Source: Scilla litardierei
Taxonomy: Eukaryota; Streptophyta; Magnoliopsida; Asparagales; Asparagaceae
DNA: 64,000 nucleotides
Assembly: GCA_030789695.1 (NCBI GenBank)
Contig: CM061142.1
Location: forward strand, 798,239,258-798,303,257
Direction: 5' to 3'
A program made the translations under genes and the position numbers. The notes beneath the pieces are model-generated. The model was given only the letters and a program-made list of their open reading frames with translations. It was not told where the DNA came from and searched no databases. Shown one piece after another: positions 51,490 to 64,000 of the stretch; the stretch's first letter is position 1; the number at the start of each line of letters is the position of its first letter.

Positions 51490-54400
51490 TGTCACGCCCC
51501 AGTCACCCTAATACTCAGGGGAAGAGAATCTAATTTTCAACTCCCCGAGACAAGAGGAGATGAGTCACATGACGGGCCGCAGTCTTAGACCAAGCGTAAA
51601 AGAAGAGTAAGGCATGCCACTGCTCACACTGGAACAACACAGAGACAACACAAAGCACATGTAAATAAAAGCGCTCCAACAATCACAGAGACATGATCTA
51701 CATCTATAGAGTGGTGCTAAAATAAAGCAGGAAAAGTAGCTACAACAACAACATCACAGAGCCACAACAGAGTACAACAGTACACTACAGTCCACAGTCA
51801 TATAATATGTACAGAGTCTACTACAAATATATGTACACCGTCCTGCTGGGATTCAAAAAGTACAAAACATCATCTGACTATGACTACATCGCCACCATCA
51901 AACCACTACTACATGGGTACAACGTCTATAGAGTACAACTGTAACTAACCAGAAGTACAACAAAACAAAACAACTACACTCGTCACTGGAGTGACTACAA
52001 CGACTACAAGCTCGTCCCCCACCGTGCCCACGTACACCCACAACATCGCTCTCAAGCAAAGGGAGACACTAGACTACGCTGGACGCCTAGCTGTGTCCTG
52101 TTCTGAAGTCGGAACCTGTGCTGTACCTAAACCACAGAAATAGGTCACGTCAATGCGTGACCAGTAGAAGAAACTCAACACTCTAAAGGAACTAAACACA
52201 CATCACATTTCAGCATTAACAAGTTATTGATTTAAGTTTGATTTCATTATGATTTGGAAAGGTCGAGACCAAGACTCAAGTACGAGGACTAAGACGCGTT
52301 CCACAGTTGGAATGGCTACGGCACCCGCCAGTGGCACTAAGCACTGTGTGAAGCTTAACAGGACCTCCCACCCCAAAGACATGACAGTGGGACGACATAC
52401 CCCAATCGTCAGGACAGTATACCACAGAAACAACAACTCCAACTCCAACAACAACAACATAGTCTGTCCTCGTACTATCAGTTTTCTCGGGCTTTCACCC
52501 ATACCCAACCCCGCCTAGAGGGCCTACCCACTTTGAGTGGCATGGACACATCTGGCCATGTTATCACCTACCCTAGGGTCTAGTTGCTCCATATTCCTTT
52601 TCCATTCAAGTATTGCAACACCATCACCACTTACACAATTCACAAACCAAACTTCATTCTCAAAGCAAGATGGAGCCACTCACCCCAAAGGGTGGAGATT
52701 AACATTATCAACACTATCATAGGTTAATCACTTCACTAATCACCATTTACAACATTGCAACTTCAGAAATCATAATTAAATAACGACTACAACACAATCC
52801 AGGTTCTGGCTTCAACAGAATAGGCACTTAACAACAGCTATATCTCAAAATATTTGTCCTGAACATGAAAAAAATATTGCATTATGAGTTATAACCCTAC
52901 TCGTCTATTTCCAGGCATTTCAAACCTCACCTTAAAGTTCCAACAAATGAATTTTATATGAATTAAATACTGAAAGTTGTTCCAGCAGATTTCAGGCAGG
53001 AAAACAGAAGCTGGAAAATCCATGTATTTAAAATAGTTGGGGGCTGACTTGGATTATGGCCAAGAAGGCAAAGTTTTAAATCTAGGTCTTAGGTTTAAAA
53101 AGAGCTCAAGAATACGAAAATCCATCCAGTGGTCCAAAGGATATGGGCTGTTTTGAAAAAAGTGTCTGGGCTGGTAAAATCTGGACAGTTTGTAAAGCTC
53201 GAATTTTTAAAAATACTAAGAGTCAAAATTAGACTTCGGCCAAGTTGAAGAAAAGTTAGAGGACTTATCAACGTACAACATACTAAAATTTCATAAGTTT
53301 TTGTTTAGAAATTCGTTGGGAAAAACCTCTGAAAGAATTTAGGCAGAATGTCCCTTGTTTGGGTCGATCTGCCCTGTTTTTATAAAATGACTTAAAAATA
53401 GAAATTGAAACTTATGAAAGGGGAAAATTTTCCAGAAGCATAAAAATAACATCTTGGGGTATGCAACAAAAACCAAAGCCTAAATCAAAGTATAATAGAG
53501 ACTAACAAAGAAAGTTGGCAATTTGAAGCAAAATTAGCAACATGGGCATATATATGCATTTATAAGTATCATCACAAGGCAAAAATCGATGAAGCTTCAA
53601 ACTTAAGCATTTCTGAACCATACTACCTCATAGCATCCAAATTGAAAGCATGCATCCATGGAGAATGGGAAAAGACATCATCTTGCATAACAATTCCAAC
53701 ATGCTTAGCAATTTTAGCAAGAAATTAAGCGAAGAAACAACATGCAACGTAAATGTCACAAAGAGGTTAAAAGAAAACCCTAGCATACATCTAACCTAAC
53801 CCTTAGAGTGCTGAGAGACTCTACCTTGGGTGCTTGATGAAGATGAAGCCTCCTAGCTTGTGCTTGAGTAAAAACTCCAAGTGGAAGTGGTCCCTGGCTT
53901 CCTTTTTGGCTCAAAACCCTAGCATGCAAGCTCTTCTTCCCTCCAAGCTCCTTCTTCAACCTCAAGACCCTCCTCTCACACTCTCTAGCAGGTGATAGCC
54001 ACGAAATTGGGTGGTTAAGGGTGTAAAATCGGGTGATTTAGAGTGTTTAGGGTGTATTTGTACTTAGAGTGTTTAGGGTGTATTTGTAGTGAATTAAGGT
54101 GTATAAAAGCCTCCAAGGGCATTCTAGTCAATTCACCACCCCACTAACCAATCCTCCAAATCATGTTGAGCTAAGTGCCCCCACTAACACCCATTATCAT
54201 AGCCAAAAGACTAATTTGCCCTCTCTTGACATTTTACATAAAACCCCTCCTTTTTTGCCTTATTGCGATTTTACCCGAAATTGGACCAAATTGCAAATGT
54301 GAGGGGTCTTAAGGCAAAACTCTCCAATCCCCAATAGTCTCCTTGCATATTTGCCACTAAGGTCTCATTTACGACGTCTCAAGATGATCATGGTAGCCAC

Positions 54401-54564
54401 GGGACACTTTTCCATGCACGCATCCCAATGCATGGGGATCAATCTCAATATCCGCGTGTATGATTTGAAGGACGAGCGTGCCCAAGGCTAACTCCATCTT
54501 CTAAATACTCATGGTGAGTCCACTTATTAACCCTATCCCGTAGACTGGACTACGGAGGGTTACA
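51490..54564 (-). repeat. 3' LTR of element E
   Basis: Minus strand TGTAACCCTCCG ... GGGGCGTGACA. About 1.5 kb of it (51640-53140) is AC-rich and AT-rich non-coding sequence; no frame is supported within it. Confidence 0.9.
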
Positions 54565-54576
54565 TCCTACCCTCTT
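54565..54576 (-). other. Polypurine tract of element E
   Basis: Minus strand AAGAGGGTAGGA abutting the 3' LTR. Confidence 0.75.
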
Positions 54577-54682
54577 AGAATCAATTCCGTCCTCGGAATT
54601 ACAAAGATATCAACAAGGAAAGTAGAAACAATCTCTTATATAAATATATACAAGTCCGCAATGATACCTTGATATAAGAGTA

Positions 54683-55033
54683 TTACATAAACAAATATGG
54701 ATATTTCCCTCGCTTCTCTTCCTCGCGTTCCCAAGTGGATTCTCCAGGTGACTTGTGGTGCCACATAACTCTTACAAGATCCATTGTCTTATTCCGTAGT
54801 GTCTTTTGCCTCCGATCTAGAATCGCCACGGGCTGTTGCTCATATGTCATATCTGGACGTACCTCTATATCAGTGTGGTCCACAATTAGACTGGGATCTC
54901 CCATAAAGCCTCGAAGTTGGGATACGTGAAATACATCATGAATTCCTTCAAGAGATGGTGGAAGCACCAATCTATAAGCCACCTCACCCACACGAGTTGA
55001 AATCTTGAACGGACCAACATATCTCGGGCTCAA
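54683..55033 (-). pseudogene. Integrase C-terminal and chromodomain (element E)
   Basis: [22 protein letters not shown] and [11 protein letters not shown] are the GPY/F-type integrase end; [36 protein letters not shown] matches the chromodomain of chromoviruses, which directs insertion into heterochromatin. It is separated from the core by a frameshift. Confidence 0.85.
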
Positions 55034-55117
55034 CTTTCCTTGACGCCCAAATCAAATCGTACCTCGTGTAGGAGAAACTTTCAAAAACACATAATCACCA
55101 GGTTGGAATTCCAGTGG

Positions 55118-55600
55118 TCATCTCTTAGTGTCCGCCCAATGCTTATAGCGATCCTGAGCAATCCTGAGATTCTCGCGAATCGTCCTTACCACATTAACAG
55201 TCTCGACCACCATGTCTGGTCCCAATAACTCACGGTCTCCCACATCATCCCAACTAAGTGGTGATCGGCATTTCTTTCTATAGAGGGCTGCAAACGGTGA
55301 CATGCCAGTACTTGCCTGGTAACTATTATTATAAGCAACCTCGACAAGATGCAAATAATCGCCCCAAGATCCCTGGAATTCCAACACACAAATCCTCAAC
55401 ATATCCTCCAGAATCTGAATCACGCGCTCAGACTGGCCATCTATCTGAGGGTAGTAAGCAGTACTGACGCTGAGATTGGTTCCCAAGTTGACTTGCAGAC
55501 TTTTCCAAAAATGAGACGTGAATCTCGAGTCTCGATCTGATACTATGCATACGGGAACCCCATGAAGTCTCGCAATTTCTTCCATGTACCTCTTAGCCAA
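55118..55600 (-). pseudogene. Integrase core (element E)
   Basis: CIVSDRDSRFTSHFWKSLQ (second catalytic Asp), YYPQIDGQSERVIQILEDMLR (catalytic Glu), and YNNSYQASTGMSPFAALYRKKCRSPL. The spacing fits a DD35E core. The frame stops at 55118. Confidence 0.88.
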
Positions 55601-55674
55601 AATTTCTATGGACTAACCAACTCGGAACGGAATAAAATGCGCCGATTTCGTCAATTGGTCCACGATGACCCAAA

Positions 55675-56561
55675 TCACATCATGACCTTTGGTGTGCGAG
55701 GCAAACCAGTCACAAAGTCCATCGTCACATGCTCCCACTTCCACTCAGAAATGGGAAGGGGCTGGGGTAAACCTGCGGCTCTCTGATGTTCAGCCTTCAC
55801 CTGCTGACATACAATACATGCTGTCACACTCTTAGCTACTTCACGCTTCATGCCATGCCACCAAAAATACTGCCTCAAATCACGATACATCTTCATACCT
55901 CCAGGATGAATAGAATACGGGGAACTGTGTGCCTCTTTCAACCGTTCTTCCCGAATAACTCCAGCGGGTACACAAACTCGACTGCCAAACCTCAAAGAAC
56001 CATCCTCGTGAATGCAGAAGTATGTCCGAAGACCATCTTCTACTTGCTCGCGAAGCTTCTTCAGTTTGTCATCCTCAGATTGAGCTGCTTTAATTCGATC
56101 CACCAAATCTGACCGAATTTGCAAGTCCATATCAAATGCTTGACTTTCTGGGAGCACAAGCTCGATCTCCATCTGTCTCAAAGCACAACAAAGCTGCGGC
56201 TGAGAAGTCAATCTCAATACTGCTGGCAACTGGCTAAGAGCATCCGGAACCATATTGACTTTGTCTGGGTGATATAGAAGATTAATATCATATTCTGCCA
56301 TCAACTCCAACCACCTTCTCTGCCTCATATTAAGCTCTTGTTGCGTGAAGACACATTTCAGACTTTTATGATCTGTATATATATCTTCACACGTTCGCCC
56401 AATAAAAAGTGTCTCCACAACTTCGGTGCAAAAATCACTGTAGCCAACTCCAGGTCATGAGTGGGATAGTTTTGTTCATAGACTTTGAACAATCTCGATG
56501 CAAGCAACCACACGTCCATGCTGATGGAGTACACATCCCAATCCTTTCCCTGAAGCATCAC
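55675..56561 (-). pseudogene. RNase H and integrase zinc domain (element E)
   Basis: 56561-56358 and 56418-55675 in two frames. YTDHKSLKCVFTQQELNMRQRRWLEL and YHPDKVNMVPDALSQLP are the C-terminal RNase H motifs; the first acidic residues are in the degraded part. HSSPYSIHPGGMKMYRDLRQYFWW and CIVCQQVKAEHQ form the integrase zinc domain. WEHVTMDFVTGLPRT begins the integrase core with its first catalytic Asp. Confidence 0.8.
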
Positions 56562-56809
56562 AAAATTTTTTCGAATCCTCCTGATCGATCGGGAATCGTC
56601 AACACGGGAGCAGTCGTCAAACGACGCTTCAACTCATCCATCGCCTGTTGACACTTGTCTGACCACACATAAGGCATATCTTTCTTCGTCAGGTTTGTCA
56701 GAGGCGCTGCGATCTTTGAGAAGTCCTTGATGAATTTTCGGTAATATCTGGCAAATCCCAAGAAACTTCGAATCTCGGTGACTGACCTCGAAACAGACCA
56801 TTCTTCCAC
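56558..56809 (-). pseudogene. Reverse transcriptase thumb / connection (element E)
   Basis: VTEIRSFLGFARYYRKFIKDFSKIAAPLTNLTKK, then CQQAMDELKRRLTTAPVLTIPD: the segment between palm and RNase H of gypsy elements. It continues the previous frame after the stop near 56845 and ends at a frameshift. Confidence 0.85.
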
Positions 56810-56842
56810 AACAACGATCTTCTCAGGGTCAACTGATATCCC

Positions 56843-57976
56843 CTAACCTGATATGATATGTCCAAGGAATGCAACCTTGGTCAACCAGAACTGCCATTTA
56901 CTATATTTAGCATAAAGCTGGTGCTGCCTCAACGTCTCCACCAAAATCCTCAAATGTTCTGCATGCTCTGCCTCATCCTTGGAATATACCAAAATGTCAT
57001 CAATGAACACCACCATAAAATTGTCCAAATAATCAAAGAACACCAGATTCATCAATCTCATAAACGTGCCTGGTGCATTCGTAACTCCAAATGGCATCAC
57101 CAGAAACTCATATTGCCCGTACCGAGTTCTAAATGCAATCTTAGGGATATCTGATTCTCGAACCTTCACCTGGTGATATCCACTCCACAAATCTAACTTA
57201 GAGTACACCTTGGATCCACCTAACTGATCAAAAATATCATCGATTCGGGGAAGTGGGTACTTATCTTTCACAGTTGCTTTATTCAATTCCCTATAATCGA
57301 TGCACAACCTTCTAGAGCCATCTTTCTTGTTTACCAACAAGACTGGTGCTCCCCAAGGAGACACACTGGGTTGAATCAGTCCACGACCTGATAAATCAGT
57401 CAACTGATTCTGAAGCTCATCTAGTTCAGGCGGAGCCATACGATACGGAGCCTTCGAAATCGATTGGGTCCCCGAAATCAAATCAATGGTGAATTCTAAC
57501 GATCTATCCGGAGAAAGTCTATAAACATCATCGTGAAACACATCAGGAAAACCTCTAACAATTTCAGGGATTTCTAACTCTGTCTCTATGGCCATCGCCT
57601 GTGCATCCGTTGGCGTTGCCCTGAACTTCACAAGTTCACACATACTAGTTCCATTGTGATACACAAACTTTGCATGACCCGGAATTCGAAAAACTATCCT
57701 CCTCCGTTCACAATTTAGCTTAGCATAAAACTTCCCCACCCAATCCATCCCAAACATAACCTCATAATTGGGCAAATCTATCACTAAGAAGTTTGCATAC
57801 AGCTCTAATCCAGCAATTTCTACCAGACAATTCCTCATACCAGAAGAACTACAGACTACCCCATTTCCAGTGTGCACATTCCAGTTATAGGTAAAGGAAT
57901 CTACTGCTATCTTGTTCTTAATCACAAATTCCTTAGATAGGAAACAATGGGAAGCTCCGGAATCAAAGAGTACCAA
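56843..57976 (-). CDS. pol: Protease and reverse transcriptase of element E
   Basis: 377 residues. [16 protein letters not shown] near the start is the chromovirus protease active site. Reverse transcriptase motifs in order: [46 protein letters not shown]-like [29 protein letters not shown], and the catalytic [10 protein letters not shown] at about residue 325. The frame ends at HIISG, where a TAG (minus strand) replaces the next residue. Active-site residues are intact. Confidence 0.9.
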   Translation of the reverse strand: MVLFDSGASHCFLSKEFVIKNKIAVDSFTYNWNVHTGNGVVCSSSGMRNCLVEIAGLELYANFLVIDLPNYEVMFGMDWVGKFYAKLNCERRRIVFRIPGHAKFVYHNGTSMCELVKFRATPTDAQAMAIETELEIPEIVRGFPDVFHDDVYRLSPDRSLEFTIDLISGTQSISKAPYRMAPPELDELQNQLTDLSGRGLIQPSVSPWGAPVLLVNKKDGSRRLCIDYRELNKATVKDKYPLPRIDDIFDQLGGSKVYSKLDLWSGYHQVKVRESDIPKIAFRTRYGQYEFLVMPFGVTNAPGTFMRLMNLVFFDYLDNFMVVFIDDILVYSKDEAEHAEHLRILVETLRQHQLYAKYSKWQFWLTKVAFLGHIISG

Positions 57977-58152
57977 GGCAGGAAAAGATGCGATTCTAAC
58001 AACATCTAACAGAAAAACAAGCTACTAAACATTTTACTCATGCTAGCTATAAAGAAACAACTCTCACAAAATAACTGAGTGGATCACTTACCAGTGATGA
58101 CTCCCCTGAAGCCCTTCTTTGCTACTGCCGTCAACTGAAAAGTCTGACGCTA

Positions 58153-59283
58153 CTAAGGCACGGGGGCCTCTCTCCCAGCCATCGGACGCTGCGGTGCCCT
58201 CGGCAGTCTCCCCTGCCCTGCCTGTCTTGGTCTCTGCGGTGGTGCTGGTAGTAGAAGTCTCTGAGGGGCCACTTGAAGCTGATGCTGATGCTGCTGCTGC
58301 TGACCCGGCCTTGCCACACCATAACTTCCAGGAAACCCTTGACGTCCTCTTGGGCACTCTCTTTGAACATGTCCCTGGCCACCACAACTGAAGCATCTTC
58401 TCTGTAGCCAGGCTCGACTTTCTCTAGCTATGTGCCCCGACTTACTGCAATGGAAACAGGCTGGCTGTCTTGGAGCTGAAGGTGCTGGGGGTAGAGCTCC
58501 TGGCCTCTTGAACTGGGTCGTCTGAACCGGCCTCAAAACTGCAGTCCTCTGAGCCGTCTGTGATTGACCACCGGCTGCTGGTAGCCTTTTCAAGCTACGG
58601 AGGTGAGACTCATGCATCCTAGCAGCCGCCAACACTGCCTCCTGGGTAGACAAAACTGCTATTGACATAGCTCCTCTGTACTCTGGATTCAGACCCTTCC
58701 TGAATCTCCGTGCTCTATCAGCCTCTTTCTCTACTAACTCAGGGGCATACTTACCGAGTTGCGAAAATTCAGCATCATACTGGTCAACAGTCCTCTGACC
58801 ATGCTTTAGCTGCTCAAACCTCTGACGCAGCTCATCCTTGGCGGTATCTGGGAGGTATGCCGCCTCAAACAGCTTCCTGAACTCTTCACATGTCAACACT
58901 GCCCCCTTGAGGCACTGCTGATGGGCCCTCCACCAATCCCTTGCCGCAAAGGTGAAACATCTGCGTGCTGCATCCAGCCACTCATCTCGAGGGGCACCTA
59001 CCAAAGTCAGGCAGTCCTCCATGTGGCTGAGCTACTCATCAACCTCTAGGCCCTCCTTGTCTCCACAGAAGGACTTAGGTGTGAAGTCCTTGAACAATCT
59101 GTTGGTGGAAGTGGAACTCGGCGCCGGAGTATGACCCTGCTGGCACTCCGCTACACGCTCAAAAACTCCGGTCAAGATTTGTATCATGGTAGCTGCGTCA
59201 AAAGACGTCGCCCCTGACTGTGGACTCTGTCCCGTCGGAGCATCTACTGTGCCTCCGTTGGAGTTACCATTCTCATCATCCAT
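58153..59283 (-). pseudogene. Gag of element E, one in-frame stop
   Basis: Start at 59283 (MDDENGNSNGGTVD). A single TAG near 59029-59031 (EVDE-stop-LSHMEDCL) interrupts an otherwise continuous frame of about 377 codons; a Trp is usual at that point in the family, so a TGG-to-TAG change is likely. The gag core follows (WLDAARRCFTFAARDWW, LRQRFEQLKHGQRTVDQYDAEF). Two zinc knuckles are near the end: the first has lost its last Cys (CFHCSKSGHIARES), the second is intact (CFSCGGQGHVQREC). Confidence 0.85.
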
Positions 59284-59401
59284 TCTGCTTCATGAGAATA
59301 AGATACAAATTAGTACCACATATTGATATGTCAGAGCATAAACTGTGTAGTTCTTACGTGTGTCGCAGTGTTAGTGGACCTGCATGGACCACCACAAAAC
59401 C

Positions 59402-62400
59402 TGTCACACCCTAGTCACCCTAAGTTCAACTCCCGGAAACAAGAGGAGATGAGTCACGTGACGGGCCGCGGTCTTAGACCAAGCGTAAAAGAGTAAGGCA
59501 TGCCACTGCTCATACTGGAACAACACAGAGGCAACACAAAGCGCATGGAAATAAAAGCGCTCCAACAATCACAGAGACATGATCTACATCTATAGAGTGG
59601 TACTAAAATAAAGCAGGAAAAGTAGCTACAACAACAACATCACAGAGCCACAACAGAGTACAACAGTACACTACAGTCCACAGTCATATAATATGTACAG
59701 AGTCTACTACAAATATATGTACACCGTCTTGCTGGGATTCAAAAAGTACAAAACATCATCTGACTATGACTACATCGCCACCATCAAACCACTACTACAG
59801 GGGTACAACGTCTATAGAGTACAACTGTAACTAACCTGAAGTACAACAAAACAAAACAACTACACTCGTCACTGGAGTGACTACAACGACTACAAGCTCG
59901 TCCCCCACCGTGCACACGTACACCCACAACATCGCTCTCAAGCAAAGGGATACACTAGACTACGCTGGACGCCTAGCTGGGTCCTGCTCTGAAGTCGGAA
60001 CCTGTGCTGTACCTAAACCACAGAAATAGGTCACGTCAACGCGTGACCAGTAGAAGAAACTCAACACACTAAAGGAACTAAACACACATCACATTTCAGC
60101 ATTAACAAGTTATTGATTTAAGTTTGATTTCATTATGATTTGGAAAGGCCGAGACCAAGACTCAAGTACGAGGACTAAGACGTGTTCCATAGTTGGAATG
60201 GCTACGGCACCCGCTAGTGGCACTAAGCACTGTGTGAAGCTTAACAGGACCTCCCACCCCAAAGACAGGATAGTAGGTCGACATACCCTAATCGTCAGGA
60301 CAACATGCCACAAAAACAACAACTTCAACTCCTCCTCCAACAACAACAACAACATAGTCCGTCCTCGTACTATCACTTTTCTCGGGCTTTCCCTCATACC
60401 CAACCCCTGCCTAGAGGGCCTACCCGCTTTGAGCGGCATGGACACCTCTGGCCATGTTATCACCTACCCTAGGGTCTAGTTGCACTATATTCCTTTTCCA
60501 ATCAAGTATTGCAACACCATCACCACTTACACAATTCACAAACCAAACTTCATTCTCAAAGAGCAAGATGGAGCCACTCACCCCAACAGGTGGAGATTAA
60601 CATTATAAACACTATCAGAGGTTAATCATCTTCACTAATCACCATTTACAACATTGCAACTTCAGAAATCATAATTAAATAACGACTACAGCACAATCCA
60701 GGTTCTGGCTTCAACAGAATAGGCACTTAACAACAACTGTATCTCAAAATATTTGTATTGAACATGAAAAAATATTGCATTATGAGTTATAACCCTACTC
60801 GTCTACTTCCAGGCTTTTCAAACCTCACCTTAAAATTCCAACAAATGAATTTTATATGAACTAAATACTGAAAGTTGTTCCAGCAGATTTCAGGCAGGAA
60901 ACAGAAGCTGGAAAATCCATGTATTTAAAATAGTTGGGGGCTGATTTGGAGTATGGCCAAGAAGGCAAAGTTTTAAATTTAGATCTTAGGTTTAAAAAGA
61001 GCTCAAGAATACGAAAATCCATCCAGTGGTTCAAAGGATATGGGCTGTTTTGTAAAAAGTGTCAGGGCTGGTAAAATCTGGACAGTTTGTAAATCTCGAA
61101 TTTTTAAAAATACTTAGTTTAGAGTCAAAATTAGACTTCGGCCAAGTTGAAGAAAAGCTAGAGGACTTGTCAAAGTACGACATACTAAAATTTCATAAGT
61201 TTTTGTTTAGAAATTCATTGGGAAAAATCACTGAAAGAATTTGGGCAGAGTCTCCCCTGTTTGGGTGGATTTACTCTGTTTTTACAAAATGACTTAAAAA
61301 TAGAAATTGAAACTTATGAAAGGGGAAAAATTTCCAGAAGCATAAAAATAACATCTTGGGGGTATGCAACAAGAACCAAAGCCTAAATCAAAGTATAATA
61401 GAGACTAACAAAGAAAGTTGGCAACTTGAAGCAAAATTAGCAACATAGGCATATATATGCATTTATAAGTATCCTCACAAGGAAAAGATTGATAAAGCTT
61501 AAAACTTAAGCATTACTGAACCACATTACCTCATAGCATCCAAATTGAAAGCATGCATCCATGAACAATGGGAAAAGACATCATCTTGCATAACAATTCC
61601 AACATGCTTCGCAATTTTTGCAAGAAATTAAGCGACGAAACAACATGCAACGTAAATGTCACAAAGAGTTTAAAGAAACCCTAGCTTGCATCTGTCCTAA
61701 CCCTTAGAGTGCTGAGAGATTCTACCTTGGGTGCTTGATGAAGATGAAGCCTCCTAGCTTGTGTTTGAGCAAAAACTCCAAGTGGAAGTGGTCCTTGGCT
61801 TCCTCCTTGGCTCAAAACCCTAGCATGAAAGCTTTTCTTCCCTCCAAGCTCCTTCTTCAACCTCAAGACCCTCCTCACACACTCTCTAGCAGGTGATAGC
61901 CACGAAATTGGGTGGTTAAGGGTGTAAAGTGGGGTGACTTAAGAGTGTTTAGGGTGTATTTGTAGCAAATTAAGGTGTATAAAAGCCTCCAAGGGCATTC
62001 TAGTCAATTCACCCACCACACTAACCAATCCTCCAATGCATGTTGAGCTAAGTGCCCCCACTAACACCCATTATCATAGCCAAAAGACTAATTTGCCTTC
62101 TCTTGACATTTTACATAAAACCCCTCCCTTTTTGCCTTATTGCGATTTTACCCGAAATTGGACCAAATTGCAAATGTGAGGGGTTTTAACGCAAAACTCT
62201 CCAATCTTCAATGGTTTCCTTGCATAGTTGCCATTAAGGTCTCATTTACGACGTCTCAAGATGATCATGATAGCCATGAGACACTTTTCCATGCACGCAT
62301 CCCAATGCGTGGGGATCAATCTCAATATCCGCGTGCATGATTTGAAGGACGAGCGTGCCCAAGGCTAACTCCATCTTCTAAATACTCATGATGAGTCCAC

Positions 62401-62441
62401 TTATTAACCCTATCCCATAGACTGGATTACGGAGGGTTACA
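59402..62441 (-). repeat. 5' LTR of element E
   Basis: Minus strand TGTAACCCTCCG ... AGGGTGTGACA; aligns end to end with the other copy with scattered substitutions and small indels. The primer site after it is unclear (GGTTTTGTGGTGGTCC). Confidence 0.9.
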
Positions 62442-62446
62442 TCCCA

Positions 62447-62954
62447 AAGGCGATTACTTGCATCATTCTGAATGTCAGGACTTCTCTTTCCAAGGCACAA
62501 CACTTGGATTTTCTCTTATCTCGGTAGGGGGCATTGTCTCACCAGATGATGTTACCAACATTTCAACTTTTTTTCTTAACCCCTTAATGGAAGCTCGGGC
62601 TAGCAATGCTCGACCTCAACACTCGGTGGTGAATAACATGGGGTCCAACTAAGCTTGACGCCCCAGCCTTGAATGGGGCCCTCTCTTATTCTAACAAGTC
62701 ATCTACTCCTTTCTAGCCTGTGGTCTAATGTCCACGGACCAGTTTGAGACCATGCCCCAGCTCAAGTCTCACGGGTCCTTTCTACAGAGGCCCAAGCACA
62801 AGTGCTCATATGCTCTCCTAGCCTAGAGGGCCAAGTCTAACACCCAGTCATGATCCTCAAAACCCAAAGCCTCTCCTGGCCTGACGAAGGCATCATGACC
62901 CCAGCCTTCCAGGCTCGGCATGGTGCAATTCCTAAAATTTCCAAGCTTACCCAA
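62447..62954. other. Right flank of element E
   Basis: Continuation of the decayed repeat DNA left of E; GGGGCCCTCTC-type phrases resemble those near 50100. No gene. Confidence 0.4.
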
Positions 62955-64000
62955 TGTCACGCCCCGTTTCCCAAAAATATGGAGGCGAAGCGTGAGAAGG
63001 TCCGCTCAGACCTGAAGCTACAAAGCTGCAAGTCCGATAAGCGTCAATCAAATTTAAAACTGCAGGTCCTTGCAACGCGAGCGAAACAAGATAATAATAA
63101 TGAAATGAGACAAAAGAATAATCTCAGAATATCCATAAATATAAATTCCAACATCGCAGAAAAGCCACCAGGCTAAAAGAAAAAGAGACTAAAGGCCCAA
63201 ACATGGCCAACAAAAGTACAAAGTACAAACGACGGTGCTACGCACCAATAACTAACAAAAGGCCTAAAACAAAATAAAGCTCAACAAAGACTCAAAGAAT
63301 GGTCACCGGTGTCCACCAAAATCCTCCTGGCAATCATGGACTCAGACTCAGCGTCAGCAAAACACCACGTACTCAGCAACGGTCTCTGGCTCAGGGTCTA
63401 ACATGTGACACCCAAAAGAGCAAGGGGCACATGTCAGCAAGTCTACAAGAGACTTGTGCAAGGAAACTGAAGGTAGGTAAAAGTAAAGCAACCTAGCAGT
63501 TCTAGCATGATGTAATGACATGGCAGTTAAAGTAATGAGTGCAACAGGTAAGGTAAAGTAAAGTAAAGTACGAGCATGGCATTTAAACATGGCATGGATG
63601 ACAAGTATTGCATGAATCATTCACAAGACAAGTACAAGACAAGAAAAGTAAGCACCTCGTGCACAGGGATTCCGCCTTTTGGCTAGAGTGGCTGCACGGC
63701 CAGCTCCTAGCTCAAGTGATCGTTTATCCCTACCCCTCCACGTGTATCGAGCCAGGGCCTTACCCCCGAACGGTAATGCTCGCTTCTGGATCACGAGCCA
63801 GGAAGTGTTTTTAACAAGTATGGCATAGGGGTGCACCTAGCCGGTCCAGGGAACCCGGGCATTGGCTTTTGACCAACACATGAGGCCCGTTTCCCCCAGA
63901 AGTAGTTTTCAAGGAGTACAAGTGTTGTAGCGTGTGCTACGAATGCAACAATCAACTGGGATGACATGTAAGATGCAATGCATGGTAGTTAAAAGTGCGT
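62955..64000 (-). repeat. F: edge of another chromovirus-type LTR, cut by the window end
   Basis: Begins (plus strand) TGTCACGCCCCGTTTCCC, sharing its first 11 bases with the LTR edge of element E, so on the minus strand it would be the 3' end of an LTR. The rest does not align with E. Orientation and length cannot be settled. Confidence 0.5.

Larger units (their letters stand above)
51490..62441 (-). mobile_element. Element E: chromovirus (Tekay/Del-like gypsy) with 3-kb LTRs
   Basis: LTRs 51490-54564 (3075 bp) and 59402-62441 (3040 bp), flanked by TTCCA (51485-51489) and TCCCA (62442-62446), one mismatch, as expected for an ageing duplication. Minus-strand interior: gag, protease, reverse transcriptase, RNase H, integrase and a chromodomain-like C terminus. 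Long LTRs and the chromodomain fit the Tekay/Del group. Several frames are broken. Confidence 0.92.

Overview
This window is nuclear DNA from a flowering plant, and almost all of it is LTR retrotransposons inserted into one another. Three signs point to a plant: 18-nt primer-binding sites complementary to the 3' end of plant tRNA-Asp (TGGCGCCGTTGCCGGGGA), Athila-, Tat- and chromovirus-type polyproteins, and very long LTRs. I cannot name the species. No convincing host gene, tRNA, rRNA or CRISPR array was found. A 500-base run of N (41291-41790) is an assembly gap.

Layout. (1) 1-2524: the 5' end of a decayed Ty1/copia element (copia-1), minus strand, running off the left edge. (2) 2775-40516: a second copia element (copia-2), minus strand, with 174-bp LTRs and a matching 5-bp target duplication (ATCAG) although its ends lie 37.7 kb apart. 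It has been expanded by three later Ty3/gypsy insertions, each with its own perfect 5-bp duplication: element C (4394-10370, minus, GTAGA, gag only), element A (13541-25536, plus, TATCG, gag-protease plus an ORF1-like gene) and element B (27010-39905, minus, CCCAT, reverse transcriptase/RNase H/integrase plus an ORF1-like gene). (3) 40522-41290: sequence flanking copia-2, then the gap. (4) 41791-47259: the 3' part of a Tat-type gypsy element (D) with integrase, a tandem-repeat 3'UTR, an intron-containing antisense ORF and a 3' LTR. (5) 47260-51489: decayed Tat-like repeat DNA with two tandem-repeat families. (6) 51490-62441: a chromovirus (element E, minus strand) with 3-kb LTRs. (7) 62447-64000: more decayed repeat DNA and the edge of another chromovirus-type LTR (F).

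How the parts relate. A and B belong to one Athila-like family: they share LTR ends, primer site, regulatory motifs and the ORF1-like gene, but have lost complementary parts. A keeps gag-protease and lacks polymerase; B keeps polymerase and lacks gag. Both carry two features I could not match to anything I know. One is an array of five stem-loops in the LTR with a fixed 14-nt loop (TTGCAAGAGATTGG) and stems that differ but stay paired, with compensatory changes between A and B. The other is an array of the palindrome CACTCGGCCGAGTG that occurs in the LTR U3 and again inside the element, just upstream of a TATA box, a probable 5'UTR intron and the ORF1-like start codon, as expected of an internal promoter. 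Element C has a separate set of small hairpins with its own constant loop (TTTTG) in its LTR. All calls come from reading the sequence; no database search was run.
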